A DNA stretch of 64,000 nucleotides from Nitrospira sp. (GTDB lineage Bacteria; Nitrospirota; Nitrospiria; Nitrospirales; Nitrospiraceae), in contig JAHFEW010000007.1 of the NCBI GenBank assembly GCA_023248215.1, forward strand, positions 1-64,000, written 5' to 3'. Positions 16,642 to 26,108 of the stretch are shown here, piece by piece. Both the position numbers and the translations under genes were made by a program. The notes under the pieces are model-generated. The model was not told the origin of the DNA. It made no database searches and was given only the letters and a program-made list of their open reading frames with translations. Position 1 is the first letter of the stretch. The number at the start of each line of letters is the position of its first letter.

Positions 16642-16717
16642 GCATCGAACCATTCGAGCCCCCACCACCTCGTCATTGTTCAACTGTGCAGTGAATCATG
16701 GCCACCCTGTTGCGACA

Positions 16718-16746
16718 TTGACAAGGTACCGGCCCGCGACTAAGAT
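16718..16746 (+). promoter_or_regulatory. Sigma70-type promoter for the uracil-DNA glycosylase gene
   Basis: TTGACA (16718-16723), exactly 17 bases, TAAGAT (16741-16746), 27 bases before the ATG. Confidence 0.7.
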
Positions 16747-16773
16747 TCGCCGTACATTTGAACGGTACGTCCA

Positions 16774-17445
16774 ATGCCTCAGCCCCTGATCACCCTCCAG
16801 GAACTCGCCGAGTCGCTTCACAATTGCCAGCGATGCCCGCTCGCCAAACTGGGTCGCAGCCAGGTGGTCTTCGGCGTCGGCAATCCGCACGCATCAGTCA
16901 TGTTCGTGGGAGAAGCACCGGGATTTCACGAAGACCAGAAGGGAGAACCATTCGTGGGCGCAGCCGGGCAATTGCTCAACGACTTGCTGCAGTCGGCAGG
17001 GCTGTCCCGTGCGGACATCTACATTGCCAACGTCATCAAGTGCCGCCCGCCGAATAATCGCGACCCCGAACCACAAGAAGTGGAAACCTGCAAACCGTTT
17101 CTCTTGCAACAGATCGCCCTGATCAAACCCAAACTGGTCTGTTCGTTAGGAAACTGGGCCACGCAGACCCTCTTGGAGCGCAAAGTAGGCATCACCAGGG
17201 TGCGAGGGCAGGCTTTTTATCTGAAAGAGTTCGTGCTCTTTCCACTGCTCCATCCCGCCGCGGCGTTGCACCAAGGGAGCATGCTGCAGCCCTTGCGTGA
17301 AGACTTCCAGAAGCTGAAGGAGTTTCTCGATCGGCACAGTCAGAGTACCGCGGCAAAGGATAGTGCCTCTTCTAGCGTGCCTCACGCGCTACAGAGCGAG
17401 CCAGCGTCCTCGACCGCACAACAAATGGATTTGTTTGGATCGTAG
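16774..17445 (+). CDS. Type-4 uracil-DNA glycosylase, 223 aa
   Basis: Removes uracil from DNA in base excision repair. The four cysteine ligands of the 4Fe-4S cluster are at 18 and 21 (CQRC), 106 (ETCKP) and 123 (LVCSLG). The catalytic motif GEAPGFHED begins at 46 and the second motif is LLHPAA. Residues 1-195 cover the domain; the last 30 (Ser/Ala/Gln-rich, ending QQMDLFGS) are an extra tail whose QMDLF end resembles a sliding-clamp binding peptide (QxxLF type), which would fit a repair enzyme; this is inference. Its own promoter lies upstream. Confidence 0.92.
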   Translation: MPQPLITLQELAESLHNCQRCPLAKLGRSQVVFGVGNPHASVMFVGEAPGFHEDQKGEPFVGAAGQLLNDLLQSAGLSRADIYIANVIKCRPPNNRDPEPQEVETCKPFLLQQIALIKPKLVCSLGNWATQTLLERKVGITRVRGQAFYLKEFVLFPLLHPAAALHQGSMLQPLREDFQKLKEFLDRHSQSTAAKDSASSSVPHALQSEPASSTAQQMDLFGS

Positions 17446-17514
17446 CGGAGCCGCCGTCGGTCTGGCAGCCTCGCTCGGTGGAGAGAGACCGGCCAGAACG
17501 AAGGAACTGTTTGT

Positions 17515-17970
17515 TCAGATGTGGGCGGGATTGTTTTCGGCGTCGGTCGCGGAAGGAGTTTCGTCCGTCGTCGCCTCAGGCGTTTCCTCTTCCTCGGGGG
17601 CCCCGAACCAGGCGACCAACATCTCTTCCCACCAAGCTTCATCAATCTCTGAGCCAGGATCGATGCCAAGAAACGCCACATCCTCGGCCGAGATGCCTTC
17701 TCCGACCAGGTGGGGCTGGAATTTCGCGCGATCGATCACTTCCTTCGTGGCATACCCGCCCAAGATCCAGGAATCCGGATCTGCTCGTCTGGACTTGTAC
17801 GCCTTCAGCTCCAGCTTCAGGTACATGAATACCTGTTGCTGGCGCTCATCCCCTACCCCGCTGTGGGGAAGGCTGAGCGTCTTCTCGATTTTTTTTCTCC
17901 AATGCCGATCGTCATAACGTGACGTAATCAACTGGAGCATCGTCTTGCCGAATTCTGCATCAAGTGCCAT
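17515..17970 (-). CDS. Protein of unknown function, 151 aa
   Basis: Start at MALDAEFGKTM with GAGAGG upstream on the minus strand. The first 110 residues form a globular-looking part with HWRKKIEKTL, VFMYLKLELKAYKS and EAWWEEMLVAWFGA; the tail is acidic and Thr/Pro-rich (PEEEETPEATTDET). No signal peptide or membrane segment. I do not recognise it. It converges with the glycosylase gene and no terminator is visible between them. Confidence 0.65.
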   Translation of the reverse strand: MALDAEFGKTMLQLITSRYDDRHWRKKIEKTLSLPHSGVGDERQQQVFMYLKLELKAYKSRRADPDSWILGGYATKEVIDRAKFQPHLVGEGISAEDVAFLGIDPGSEIDEAWWEEMLVAWFGAPEEEETPEATTDETPSATDAENNPAHI

Positions 17971-18081
17971 GGTCCCTCTCAACTGTGTCCGCTACGTGAA
18001 ACTCTCTCGTATCCCGACGTGCTTCTGCTTCGAGCCTATCTCGCGCCATGCGAGACGGCACAAGAAACATTTCCGAGTCTG

Positions 18082-18783
18082 CTAAGCGAGATGCTGCTTG
18101 AGGAACGCCAGGGTGCGAGCCCAGGCATCCTTCGCTTCGGCAGGCTTATAAACTTCTTTCCTCGTATCGTTAAAAAACGCATGAGCTGCGCCGGGATAGG
18201 TTTTGACCTCTCCGGGCTTCCCATACTTCTTGAGCGCCGCCGCAAGCCGCTGGACATCGGCCTTGGTGATCCACCCGTCGTCTTCACCATAGATGTAAAG
18301 CAGGGGACAACCCAAATTCTTTAACGGCGTATCCGGGTTGGGTACTTGTCCGTAAAACGGAACCGCCGCCTTGATGTCGGGATTGAGACAAGGAAGCATG
18401 AGCGCGTAGAACCCGCCCATGCAGAATCCCGTCACGCCAAGGCGTGCTGCATCGACCTCTGGAACGGTCTTGAGATAGGTGACTGTCGCCTGTAAATCCT
18501 TGAGCCCCTCTTCCTGTTTTAATCGATTCATTAGCACACCGGCCTCATTGGAATCGGTGGTCACCACGTGCCCGAGCCGGGAATAGAGATCCGGCGCAAT
18601 GGCGAGGTATCCCTCACCGGCGAACCGTCTCGCAATATCCTTGATATGCTCGACGAGCCCCCACCACTCCTGCACGATGATGATCGCCGGTCGCTTTTCT
18701 TTGGTGACGGGCGTCGCCACATACGCCATCAGCGTGACCCCATCGCCGGGATACTGTACCGTCGTCTCGCGAACTTCCGCCAT
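18082..18783 (-). CDS. Dienelactone hydrolase family protein, 233 aa
   Basis: Alpha/beta hydrolase whose nucleophile is a cysteine: Cys121 in GFCMGG, with the catalytic Asp expected in YGEDDGW and the His in GAAHAFFND. These match the Cys-Asp-His triad of carboxymethylenebutenolidase. Early family residues PAIIIVQEWWGL include the Glu that activates the thiolate. Length is normal. Cytoplasmic. The real substrate is unknown, since no other aromatic degradation gene is present. Confidence 0.88.
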   Translation of the reverse strand: MAEVRETTVQYPGDGVTLMAYVATPVTKEKRPAIIIVQEWWGLVEHIKDIARRFAGEGYLAIAPDLYSRLGHVVTTDSNEAGVLMNRLKQEEGLKDLQATVTYLKTVPEVDAARLGVTGFCMGGFYALMLPCLNPDIKAAVPFYGQVPNPDTPLKNLGCPLLYIYGEDDGWITKADVQRLAAALKKYGKPGEVKTYPGAAHAFFNDTRKEVYKPAEAKDAWARTLAFLKQHLA

Positions 18784-18822
18784 GGTGCGCCTCTAGGAGG
18801 GGCTCTCCCCGGTCAATTCAGG

Positions 18823-20181
18823 CTACTGCCCCGCGATGGTCATCTCGGCGAGCTTCACGGTGGGACAGGCCACGCGTCCACGAAACACCAGATCCGTGCC
18901 GATCGTCTCAATGTTCGCATACATCTGCTTGAGATTGCCGGCAATGGTGATTTCTTCCACCGGGTAAGCCAGTTCCCCGTTTTCGATCCAGAAGCCGCTC
19001 GCTCCGCGCGAATAGTCGCCGGTCACCATGTTGATCCCGAACCCGATGAGATCCGTCACGTATAAGCCTTGCTTTACCGACGTCAGAATGTCTTCCGGTG
19101 AGGTGGTGCCTGGCACCATGTAAAAATTCGTCGGCCCGGCCGACGGACTTTCGCCGATGCTGCGGGAGGCGTTCCCGGTTGAGGGCAATCCCAACTTCTT
19201 GCCCGAATACGTATCGAGCAGATAACTGGTTAATCGGCCGCGCTGGACCACCGCCTGCTTCCTCGTCGGCAATCCCTCGCCGTCGAATGGACGCGTGCCC
19301 AGTCCGCCCGGCATCCGGCCATCGTCATAAATCGTCACGAACTCCGGAGCGATCTGCGCCCCCAATTGTCCGATGAGAAACGACGCCCCCTTGTAGAGCG
19401 CATAGCCAGAAAGGGCGCTACAGAGATGACTGAGCAGGCTGCCCGCCACCTCCGGATCAAACACCACCGGAGCGCAGCAGGTGGGAACCTTCCGTGCGCC
19501 CAGTTTCCGTACCGTTCGCCTGGTCGCTTCCTTCCCGATCGCTTCCGGGCTCTCCAGTTTTGCGAACGACCGATCGACTCCATACCAGTAGTCTCGCTGC
19601 ATCCCGGCAGCATCCGACGCGATCGGTGAAACGGAGAGTGAAAAACTACTATTGGCATACTGACCGAGAAACCCATGGCTGTTCGCCAAAATGATCCGGC
19701 CGGACGACGAGTCGCACTCGGCCCCCTCCGAGTTCGTGATGCGCGAATCGGCGGCAAACGCGGCACGCTCGGTGCGAAGCGCAAGATCAATCTGCTGGTC
19801 CGTCTGCAGCTTCGTGGGATCGTGAATGTTCAGGTCGGGAAACTCGGTCGCGTACTGTCCCGGGTCCGGCAAGCCGGATACGGGATCTTCGACAACGGCC
19901 TGTGCCAACGTGCAGGTCTCCCCGACGAACCGTTCCAAGGAATCCCTGGAAAAGTCGGAGGTTGAAGCGCTGGCCGATCGCTGGCCGAAAAAGACGCGCA
20001 GGCCCAGCCGCTTTTCACGCGCCTTCGTCAACCGGTCAACCGCTCCCATCCTGACCTGAACCGACAGGGTTTCTCCGTCGGCGACCATGACGTCTGCCAC
20101 GGTCGCCCCCTGCTTAGACGCTCGCGCAAGCAGGTCCTGCGCGAGACTTGAATAATCCTGTTCACCGATCACGCGTGTCAT
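18823..20181 (-). CDS. pmbA: PmbA/TldE metallopeptidase subunit, 452 aa
   Basis: The non-catalytic partner of TldD: same fold, but without a His-Glu-x3-His motif. Recognisable parts are the N-terminal GATVADVMVADGETLSVQ, RDYWYG, and the C-terminal GFWIENGELAYPVEEITIAGNL. The TldD/TldE heterodimer proteolyses unfolded peptides and, in some bacteria, matures peptide antibiotics. The gene follows tldD with two bases between, so they form one operon. Confidence 0.9.
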   Translation of the reverse strand: MTRVIGEQDYSSLAQDLLARASKQGATVADVMVADGETLSVQVRMGAVDRLTKAREKRLGLRVFFGQRSASASTSDFSRDSLERFVGETCTLAQAVVEDPVSGLPDPGQYATEFPDLNIHDPTKLQTDQQIDLALRTERAAFAADSRITNSEGAECDSSSGRIILANSHGFLGQYANSSFSLSVSPIASDAAGMQRDYWYGVDRSFAKLESPEAIGKEATRRTVRKLGARKVPTCCAPVVFDPEVAGSLLSHLCSALSGYALYKGASFLIGQLGAQIAPEFVTIYDDGRMPGGLGTRPFDGEGLPTRKQAVVQRGRLTSYLLDTYSGKKLGLPSTGNASRSIGESPSAGPTNFYMVPGTTSPEDILTSVKQGLYVTDLIGFGINMVTGDYSRGASGFWIENGELAYPVEEITIAGNLKQMYANIETIGTDLVFRGRVACPTVKLAEMTIAGQ

Positions 20182-20183
20182 GG

Positions 20184-21620
20184 TTATGCCTTCGTCCCAC
20201 CGACGGTGATTTCATCGATTCGGATGGTCGGCAGGCCGACACCGACCGGCACAGACTGCCCTTCCTTTCCGCAGGTTCCGATGCCTTCATCAAGCTTCAA
20301 GTCGTGCCCCACCATAGACACCTGCTTCAAGATTTCCGGTCCACTGCCGATCAACGTCGCACCCTTGACCGGCTTGGTAATCTGCCCGTCTTCGATAAGA
20401 TACGCCTCGCTGGCGGAAAACACGAACTTGCCGTTAGTGATATCGACCTGCCCGCCGCCGAACGACACGGCGTAGAGGCCCTTTTTAACTGACTTGATAA
20501 TGTCCTGCGGGTCGGACTCGCCGGCCAGCATGAAGGTATTGGTCATCCGCGGCAACACGACGCTCTGATAACTCTCACGGCGTCCGTTACCGGTCACCGG
20601 AATGCCCATCAGGCGGGCATTCAATTTATCCGTGATATAGCCGCGCAGGATGCCACGCTCGATCAGGACGGTGCGACTGGTGGGCGTGCCTTCGTCATCC
20701 ACGTTCAGCGAGCCACGCCGAAAGGGCAGCGTCCCGTCGTCCACGATCGTGCAGACCTCCGACGCCACTTTCTTCCCGAGAAGATTCGAGAAGGCCGAGG
20801 TCTTCTTGCGGTTGAAATCCGCCTCCAGACCATGGCCGATCGCTTCATGTAGCAGGATACCGGGCCACCCCCCGCCAAGCACGACCGGCATAACCCCGGC
20901 GGGCGCATCGACGGCACTGAGGTTGAGGATCGCTTCCCGCGCCGCTTCTTTGGCGAATTGGAGATAGCGCTGATCCTGTTGAAAATACTCCAACCCGATC
21001 CGTCCGCCACCGCCGAATGTCCCGACCTGCCGATTGCCGTTTTCTTCCGCGATGCACGTTACCTGCAACCGCGACAGGGGTTGAATATCTCCGACCATGA
21101 GCCCTTCGGAGGTCGCCACCAGCATGATCTTATACTCGGTATTGTAGGCGGCCATCACGTTCTTGATCCGCGGATCGTACCGTCTGGCTTCAGCGTCGAT
21201 GGCATTGAGCAGCGTGACCCGATCGTGGGTGGCCACTTCGATGTTGGTGCGGTCGTGGGGGTAGAGGTTCCGTGCCAAGGCCGGCCGATGCGTCACGGGA
21301 ACCAGTGCCGTGCTCTGGCCGGAATCAGCGATATATCGTGCCGCCTCGGCGGCGATGTTCAAATCTTTCGGCGTCAGTTCATCGGAGTATGCAAACCCGG
21401 TTTTCTCACCGACGGTCGCGCGCACGCCAACGCCCTGTCCGATACTCTTCGTCGCGCGCTTGACGATCCCCTCTTCCATGGAGACCGACTCCGACTGGCA
21501 ATACTCGAAATATAAGTCGGCATAATCGACCGTCGATACCTTGACCCGTCCCAGCGCCTGCTCGATTTCTCGATCAGTGACCCCGAAACGCGCCAGGGCG
21601 CCGGCCTCGTCCTTAGCCAT
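20184..21620 (-). CDS. tldD: TldD metalloprotease, 478 aa
   Basis: Zinc-peptidase subunit of TldD/E. The metal motif is at residues 258-263 (HEAIGH, inside ILLHEAIGHGLEAD). Other family stretches: VDYADLYFEYCQSES near the N-terminus and SAYLIEDGQITKPVKGATLIG-like sequence near the end. The start at 21620 (MAKDEAGALARFG) has AGGAG upstream; the frame extends to 21677 but the added 19 residues are not family-like. Cytoplasmic. Confidence 0.92.
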   Translation of the reverse strand: MAKDEAGALARFGVTDREIEQALGRVKVSTVDYADLYFEYCQSESVSMEEGIVKRATKSIGQGVGVRATVGEKTGFAYSDELTPKDLNIAAEAARYIADSGQSTALVPVTHRPALARNLYPHDRTNIEVATHDRVTLLNAIDAEARRYDPRIKNVMAAYNTEYKIMLVATSEGLMVGDIQPLSRLQVTCIAEENGNRQVGTFGGGGRIGLEYFQQDQRYLQFAKEAAREAILNLSAVDAPAGVMPVVLGGGWPGILLHEAIGHGLEADFNRKKTSAFSNLLGKKVASEVCTIVDDGTLPFRRGSLNVDDEGTPTSRTVLIERGILRGYITDKLNARLMGIPVTGNGRRESYQSVVLPRMTNTFMLAGESDPQDIIKSVKKGLYAVSFGGGQVDITNGKFVFSASEAYLIEDGQITKPVKGATLIGSGPEILKQVSMVGHDLKLDEGIGTCGKEGQSVPVGVGLPTIRIDEITVGGTKA

Positions 21621-21728
21621 AAAGATGCTCCTCTCGTACGGTCGCTGAGTATACCGCACTCCTTTCAGGAGGCGCAATGCAAAGGCGCTCGAACCATCTG
21701 CAAATACAGCGAAATTGGGAAATACTGT

Positions 21729-21757
21729 TTGACATTCCCATACCCCACGGCTAGACT
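21729..21757 (+). promoter_or_regulatory. Sigma70-type promoter for the uppS operon
   Basis: TTGACA (21729-21734), 17 bases, TAGACT (21752-21757), 56 bases before the uppS start. Confidence 0.7.
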
Positions 21758-21812
21758 CGCCTTACCTTCTCGGAGAGCCACACAGAATAAGCAAAGGTGC
21801 AGACGCCGCTCC

Positions 21813-22598
21813 ATGAACGATTCTCGATCACGCGATATCGAGCCTGCTCCTGACTCTGACCTGCTCTCGCAACTCGAACCAGACCTGCTGCCGAAACATT
21901 TGGCCGTGATTATGGATGGAAACGGTCGATGGGCGGAGTTACGCGGGTTGCCGCGTATTGCCGGTCACCAGGAAGGTATCAAGTCCGTCCGAGAATTGAT
22001 CTCGCTCTCGCTCGAACTTGGCATCAAGATTCTGACGATCTACGCTTTTTCACAAGAAAATTGGAATCGGCCGGCACAAGAGATTACGGCACTGATGGGC
22101 CTGCTGGAGCATTACCTTTCGACCGAACGCTCAAGCTTGGTCGAAAAGGGGGTGCGATTCCAGACGATCGGAAGGGTCTCGTCCCTTCCTCCAACAGCCT
22201 TGCAGTGGGTTCGGACCACCGAGCAGGACACCGCTCACCTGGACAAATTGATCCTCAATGTCGCCTTGAGCTACGGCGGCCGCGCGGAACTGGTCGATGC
22301 GGCCAAAGAGCTCGCCCGGGCTGTGCAGGAGGGTCGATTGTCGGTGGACCGGATCGATGAACGCGCGGTGCAACAGGCCCTCTATACCCACGATCTCCCC
22401 GATCCGGATCTCTTGATCCGTACCAGCGGCGAGACTCGTATCAGCAACTTCCTGCTGTGGCAGCTGGCCTATACGGAACTCTACTTTACCCCGACACTGT
22501 GGCCGGATTTCCGTCGACGCGAAACGTTGGTCGCGTTGATTGAATACCAGCGGCGCGAGCGCCGTTTCGGTCGAGTGTTCAGCAGCGCCTCCTCCTAA
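21813..22598 (+). CDS. uppS: Isoprenyl transferase (undecaprenyl diphosphate synthase), 261 aa
   Basis: Cis-prenyltransferase extending farnesyl diphosphate with isopentenyl diphosphate to C55, the carrier for peptidoglycan. Signature: AVIMDGNGRWA (catalytic Asp and diphosphate-binding Gly-Asn-Gly-Arg), GHQEGIKSVRE, YAFSQENWNRP, and near the end DPDLLIRTSGETRISNFLLWQLAYTELYF. The ATG at 21813 leaves a 30-residue acidic N-terminal extension, common in the family. Heads the operon with cdsA, dxr, rseP and proS. Confidence 0.95.
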   Translation: MNDSRSRDIEPAPDSDLLSQLEPDLLPKHLAVIMDGNGRWAELRGLPRIAGHQEGIKSVRELISLSLELGIKILTIYAFSQENWNRPAQEITALMGLLEHYLSTERSSLVEKGVRFQTIGRVSSLPPTALQWVRTTEQDTAHLDKLILNVALSYGGRAELVDAAKELARAVQEGRLSVDRIDERAVQQALYTHDLPDPDLLIRTSGETRISNFLLWQLAYTELYFTPTLWPDFRRRETLVALIEYQRRERRFGRVFSSASS

Positions 22599-22641
22599 CC
22601 TCTTCGTGGTGAAACCAGGAGCCTTCCAGTGCGAGGAAACG

Positions 22642-23490
22642 ATGCCGAAACCCCTGGAGGCCGCTCGACCACGCTCATCGTCAGAAGCCGTTCGTCGCGT
22701 CCTTGCAGCGGTCGTCTTTCTGCCTCTTTTTTACGTCCTGGTGCACGATCTCGGACCAGCGGCATTCTTCGGTCTCGTCGCGATCGCCGGCATGCTGGCC
22801 GTAGGAGAATTTTATCGGCTCCATTTGGGACAGGCACCCTGGCCTTGGTGGAGCTGGGTGGGTGTGGCGGCCACCGCCTTCTTACTGGGCAGCTCGCAGT
22901 GGCCCGCTCTCGTGGCCGATCGCACCGTGCTGCTGGGCACCGTCATGATCGCGCTCTGCATCCCCCTGCTGTCAGGAAAACCGCTGCGCGACGCGCTCAT
23001 GGACGGTTTGGTTTTGGTGATGGGCGTCCTGTACGTCGGACTGACGCTCAGCTATCTCCTGTTGATCAGGGGATTGCCGGACGGGGCGCTACTCATTTTC
23101 TTCGTGATTCTCGTGAGCTGGGCGGGTGATACAGGCGCATATATCGTCGGAAAATCCCTGGGACGGCGCGCGCTCGCGCCGGTGATCAGCCCGAAAAAAA
23201 CCTATGAGGGTTTGGCTGGTGGCCTCGTTCTCGCTGGCCTCATGGCGCTGGTGGCCCGTGGATGGTTTCTCCCGGCTTTCTCGTTGGTGGATTGCCTGGT
23301 GCTAGCCGTGATCCTCACGGTGGCCGGACTCATCGGCGACCTGGCGGAATCGGCCATTAAGCGGAGTGCGGGCTTCAAAGACTCCGGCGCGCTGATTCCA
23401 GGACACGGAGGTATGCTCGATCGACTGGATAGCCTCTTGTTCACAGGCCCGGCCTTCTACTACTATGTCACGATCGTCAATAATGTGTGA
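22642..23490 (+). CDS. cdsA: Phosphatidate cytidylyltransferase, 282 aa
   Basis: Makes CDP-diacylglycerol from phosphatidate and CTP. The family signature lies at the C-terminal end: SWAGDTGAYIVGKSLGR, SPKKTYEGLAGG and GDLAESAIKRSAGFKDSG...PGHGGMLDRLDS, with the Asp pairs for Mg2+. About seven or eight hydrophobic segments place it in the inner membrane. The ATG at 22642 has GAGGA upstream; upstream in-frame codons lie in the uppS end and are not coding-like. Confidence 0.94.
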   Translation: MPKPLEAARPRSSSEAVRRVLAAVVFLPLFYVLVHDLGPAAFFGLVAIAGMLAVGEFYRLHLGQAPWPWWSWVGVAATAFLLGSSQWPALVADRTVLLGTVMIALCIPLLSGKPLRDALMDGLVLVMGVLYVGLTLSYLLLIRGLPDGALLIFFVILVSWAGDTGAYIVGKSLGRRALAPVISPKKTYEGLAGGLVLAGLMALVARGWFLPAFSLVDCLVLAVILTVAGLIGDLAESAIKRSAGFKDSGALIPGHGGMLDRLDSLLFTGPAFYYYVTIVNNV

Positions 23491-23522
23491 CGGATAACTG
23501 TCCGCCCGCTGTGGAGCATGCA

Positions 23523-24683
23523 ATGAAGAATATCGTCATTCTTGGTTCGACCGGCTCGATCGGAACCAACACCCTCGATATCGTGGATCGGTTTCCGCAG
23601 GAATTTCGTGTCATCGGCCTCACTGCCGGCTCGAACGATGACAAACTCGAAGCGCAGATCCGACGGTTTCGCCCGGCGTTCGCGGCGCTCGCCAACGAGT
23701 CAGCAGCCGCGAGACTGCGCCAACGCTGCGCCGCTCTCCCCGTCCAAATCCTCTCGGGAAACGATGGCGTCGCACAAGTCGCACAAGCGCCGGAAGCCGA
23801 ATTGGTCGTGTCGGCCATCGTCGGCGGCGCGGGGCTGGTTCCGACTTTGGCCGCAATCCGCGCCGGGAAACAGATCGCCCTCGCCAACAAGGAGCCGATG
23901 GTCATGGCCGGGGCACTGATGCAGGCGGAAGCCAAGAAACATCACGTCCGTATTTTTCCTGTCGACAGTGAACATAGCGCCATTTTCCAATCACTCGAAG
24001 GGCATCGGCGTGAAGACGTCAAACGCGTGATCCTGACCGCCTCGGGCGGTCCACTCTGGGACTTCTCGCGCGAACAACTGCAGGACGTCGGCCCTGAACG
24101 CGCCTTGCAACATCCCAACTGGAAAATGGGCTCGAAGATTACAATCGACTCGGCCACGCTGATGAACAAAGGGCTGGAAGTCATCGAGGCGCGCTGGCTC
24201 TTCGATATTCCGGATACCCAGATCGAAGTGTTGATCCATCGCGAGAGCATTATCCATTCTCTGGTAGAATACACAGACCGTTCGGTGATTGCACAGCTGG
24301 GGCTACCTGACATGCGCACCCCGATTTCCTACGCCATGCGGTATCCAGAACGGATGCCGCTGGAGTTGCCGTCGCTGGACCTGGCTGAAATCAGTAAACT
24401 GACGTTTTTCAAGCCCGATCACGATCGGTTTCCCTGTTTGCGACTGGGGTATGACGCGCTGCAGATCGGCGGAACCATGCCGGCGACGATGAATGCTGCC
24501 AACGAAGTGGCCGTGGAGGCGTTCCTGCAGAACGGAATTCGTTTTCTCGATATTCCGGACATTATTCGGAGTACAATGGAAGCACATGCGCCGCGACGCA
24601 TCGACGGTTTGGATGATGCATTGGAAGCCGATCGTTGGGCTCGTGAAAAAGCCGAGTCCCTCGTGCACGCCTTGACGCAGTAA
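23523..24683 (+). CDS. dxr: 1-deoxy-D-xylulose 5-phosphate reductoisomerase, 386 aa
   Basis: Second committed step of the MEP isoprenoid pathway, NADPH-dependent. NADPH motif ILGSTGSIGTNTLDIV at the N-terminus, ALANKEPMVMAG, the metal/substrate loop PVDSEHSAIFQSLEG, LTASGGPLW, and the C-terminal NAANEVAVEAFL. Length is normal. The start (MKNIVILGS) is 33 bases after the cdsA stop. It supplies the precursors used by uppS and hpnD. Confidence 0.95.
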   Translation: MKNIVILGSTGSIGTNTLDIVDRFPQEFRVIGLTAGSNDDKLEAQIRRFRPAFAALANESAAARLRQRCAALPVQILSGNDGVAQVAQAPEAELVVSAIVGGAGLVPTLAAIRAGKQIALANKEPMVMAGALMQAEAKKHHVRIFPVDSEHSAIFQSLEGHRREDVKRVILTASGGPLWDFSREQLQDVGPERALQHPNWKMGSKITIDSATLMNKGLEVIEARWLFDIPDTQIEVLIHRESIIHSLVEYTDRSVIAQLGLPDMRTPISYAMRYPERMPLELPSLDLAEISKLTFFKPDHDRFPCLRLGYDALQIGGTMPATMNAANEVAVEAFLQNGIRFLDIPDIIRSTMEAHAPRRIDGLDDALEADRWAREKAESLVHALTQ

Positions 24684-24708
24684 TATTCTGAACCCAAGGA
24701 GTTTCGTT

Positions 24709-26103
24709 GTGGGAACAGCTTTTGCCTGGTCGCCTGATTTTGTCTCGCTTCTGACTCACTGGGCGCTTCCGTTCCTCGTGGTGCTGGGCGTCCTCGTCGC
24801 CTTTCATGAAATGGGACATTTTCTGGCCGCGCGCTGGGTTGGGGTCAAGGTCCTAAAGTTCTCACTCGGCTTCGGGCCGAAGATTTTCGGGCGGCAAATC
24901 GGAGAAACGGAATATCTGTTATCGGTGGTGCCTCTGGGAGGGTACGTCAAGCTCTTCGGAGAAGATGAACACGAAACGATTACACCGGAAGACAAGAAAC
25001 GCGCGTTTGCCCACCAGTCACTCTGGGGCAAAACGCTCATCGTCGCCGCTGGGCCGATTTTCAATTTTATTCTGGCCTATCTGATTTATACGGTCTACAT
25101 CGGCCTCGGCTACACCTTGCCGGTTCCGAGCTTCAAGGACATCATTCCCGAAGTCGAAGCTGTGCTGCCCGGATCCCCAGCCGACCAGGCAGGATTGAAG
25201 CCAGGCGACCGTGTCCTTCGAGTCAATGAGAAGGAAATCTCGACGAGCGCCGAACTGCTGAAATACATCGCTCAAAGCAACGGAAAACAGCTCACCCTGG
25301 ACCTCACGCGTGGAGAACAGATCAAGACGGTGCTCGTGACCCCCAGCAAAACGACCCTGCAGGATAACGGCAAAGCCGTAGCCGTCTATCAACTTGGAAT
25401 TGAAGAACGGGCGCCCGTCATCACGGCTGTGATCCCGGGATCGCGCGCACAAGCCGCCGGCCTCTCAGCGGGAGACCGTGTCGTCCGCATCGATGGGCAC
25501 GACATCTTCACCTGGTCACAAATGACCTCCCTCGTGCGCGAAAACCCCAACCGGGCGCTTCAATTCGATATTCAACGAAGCGGCGCCCCCCCCCAGTCAT
25601 TTTCTGTGACGCCGGTGGGTGAAAAAACCACGGTGGACGGGAAGCCCGTCGAGATCGGCAAGATCGGCATTTCTGCCCAGAACCAGACCATTCTGCAAAC
25701 GAACGATCCCCTCAAAGCACCGCTACTTGGCGCCCAAGCCACCTGGGGTTGGACTGAACTGACGGTGGTGGGGATCTACAAGATCATCACCGGAGAGATC
25801 TCCCGCAAGAACATCGGCGGACCACTCACGATCGCCAAAACCGCCGGAGACGCCGCCGAACAGGGCACCTCGAGTCTAGTGTTTCTCATGGCGATGCTCA
25901 GCATCAACCTGGGGGTGCTCAACTTGTTGCCCATTCCCATTTTAGACGGCGGGCACCTGCTGTTCTTTTTTATCGAAGCCATCCGCAGGAAACCCCTGGA
26001 AGACCGGCAACGGGAACTCGCACAACAGGTCGGCTTAGTCCTGCTCGTGGGCATCATGATTTTCGCCTTTTGGAACGATATCGAGCGATTGATTTCCCCC
26101 TAA
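24709..26103 (+). CDS. rseP: Site-2 protease RseP, 464 aa
   Basis: Membrane zinc protease cutting anti-sigma factors within the membrane. GTG start after AAGGAG. HEMGH at residues 33-37 in the first helix, two PDZ domains (about 145-215 and 235-310; the second has GSRAQAAGLSAGDRVVRIDGH), and the third metal ligand in ILDGGHLLFF near 412. The extra PDZ and total length match E. coli RseP. There is no anti-sigma factor gene in the window. Confidence 0.94.
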   Translation: MGTAFAWSPDFVSLLTHWALPFLVVLGVLVAFHEMGHFLAARWVGVKVLKFSLGFGPKIFGRQIGETEYLLSVVPLGGYVKLFGEDEHETITPEDKKRAFAHQSLWGKTLIVAAGPIFNFILAYLIYTVYIGLGYTLPVPSFKDIIPEVEAVLPGSPADQAGLKPGDRVLRVNEKEISTSAELLKYIAQSNGKQLTLDLTRGEQIKTVLVTPSKTTLQDNGKAVAVYQLGIEERAPVITAVIPGSRAQAAGLSAGDRVVRIDGHDIFTWSQMTSLVRENPNRALQFDIQRSGAPPQSFSVTPVGEKTTVDGKPVEIGKIGISAQNQTILQTNDPLKAPLLGAQATWGWTELTVVGIYKIITGEISRKNIGGPLTIAKTAGDAAEQGTSSLVFLMAMLSINLGVLNLLPIPILDGGHLLFFFIEAIRRKPLEDRQRELAQQVGLVLLVGIMIFAFWNDIERLISP

Positions 26104-26108
26104 TCCGC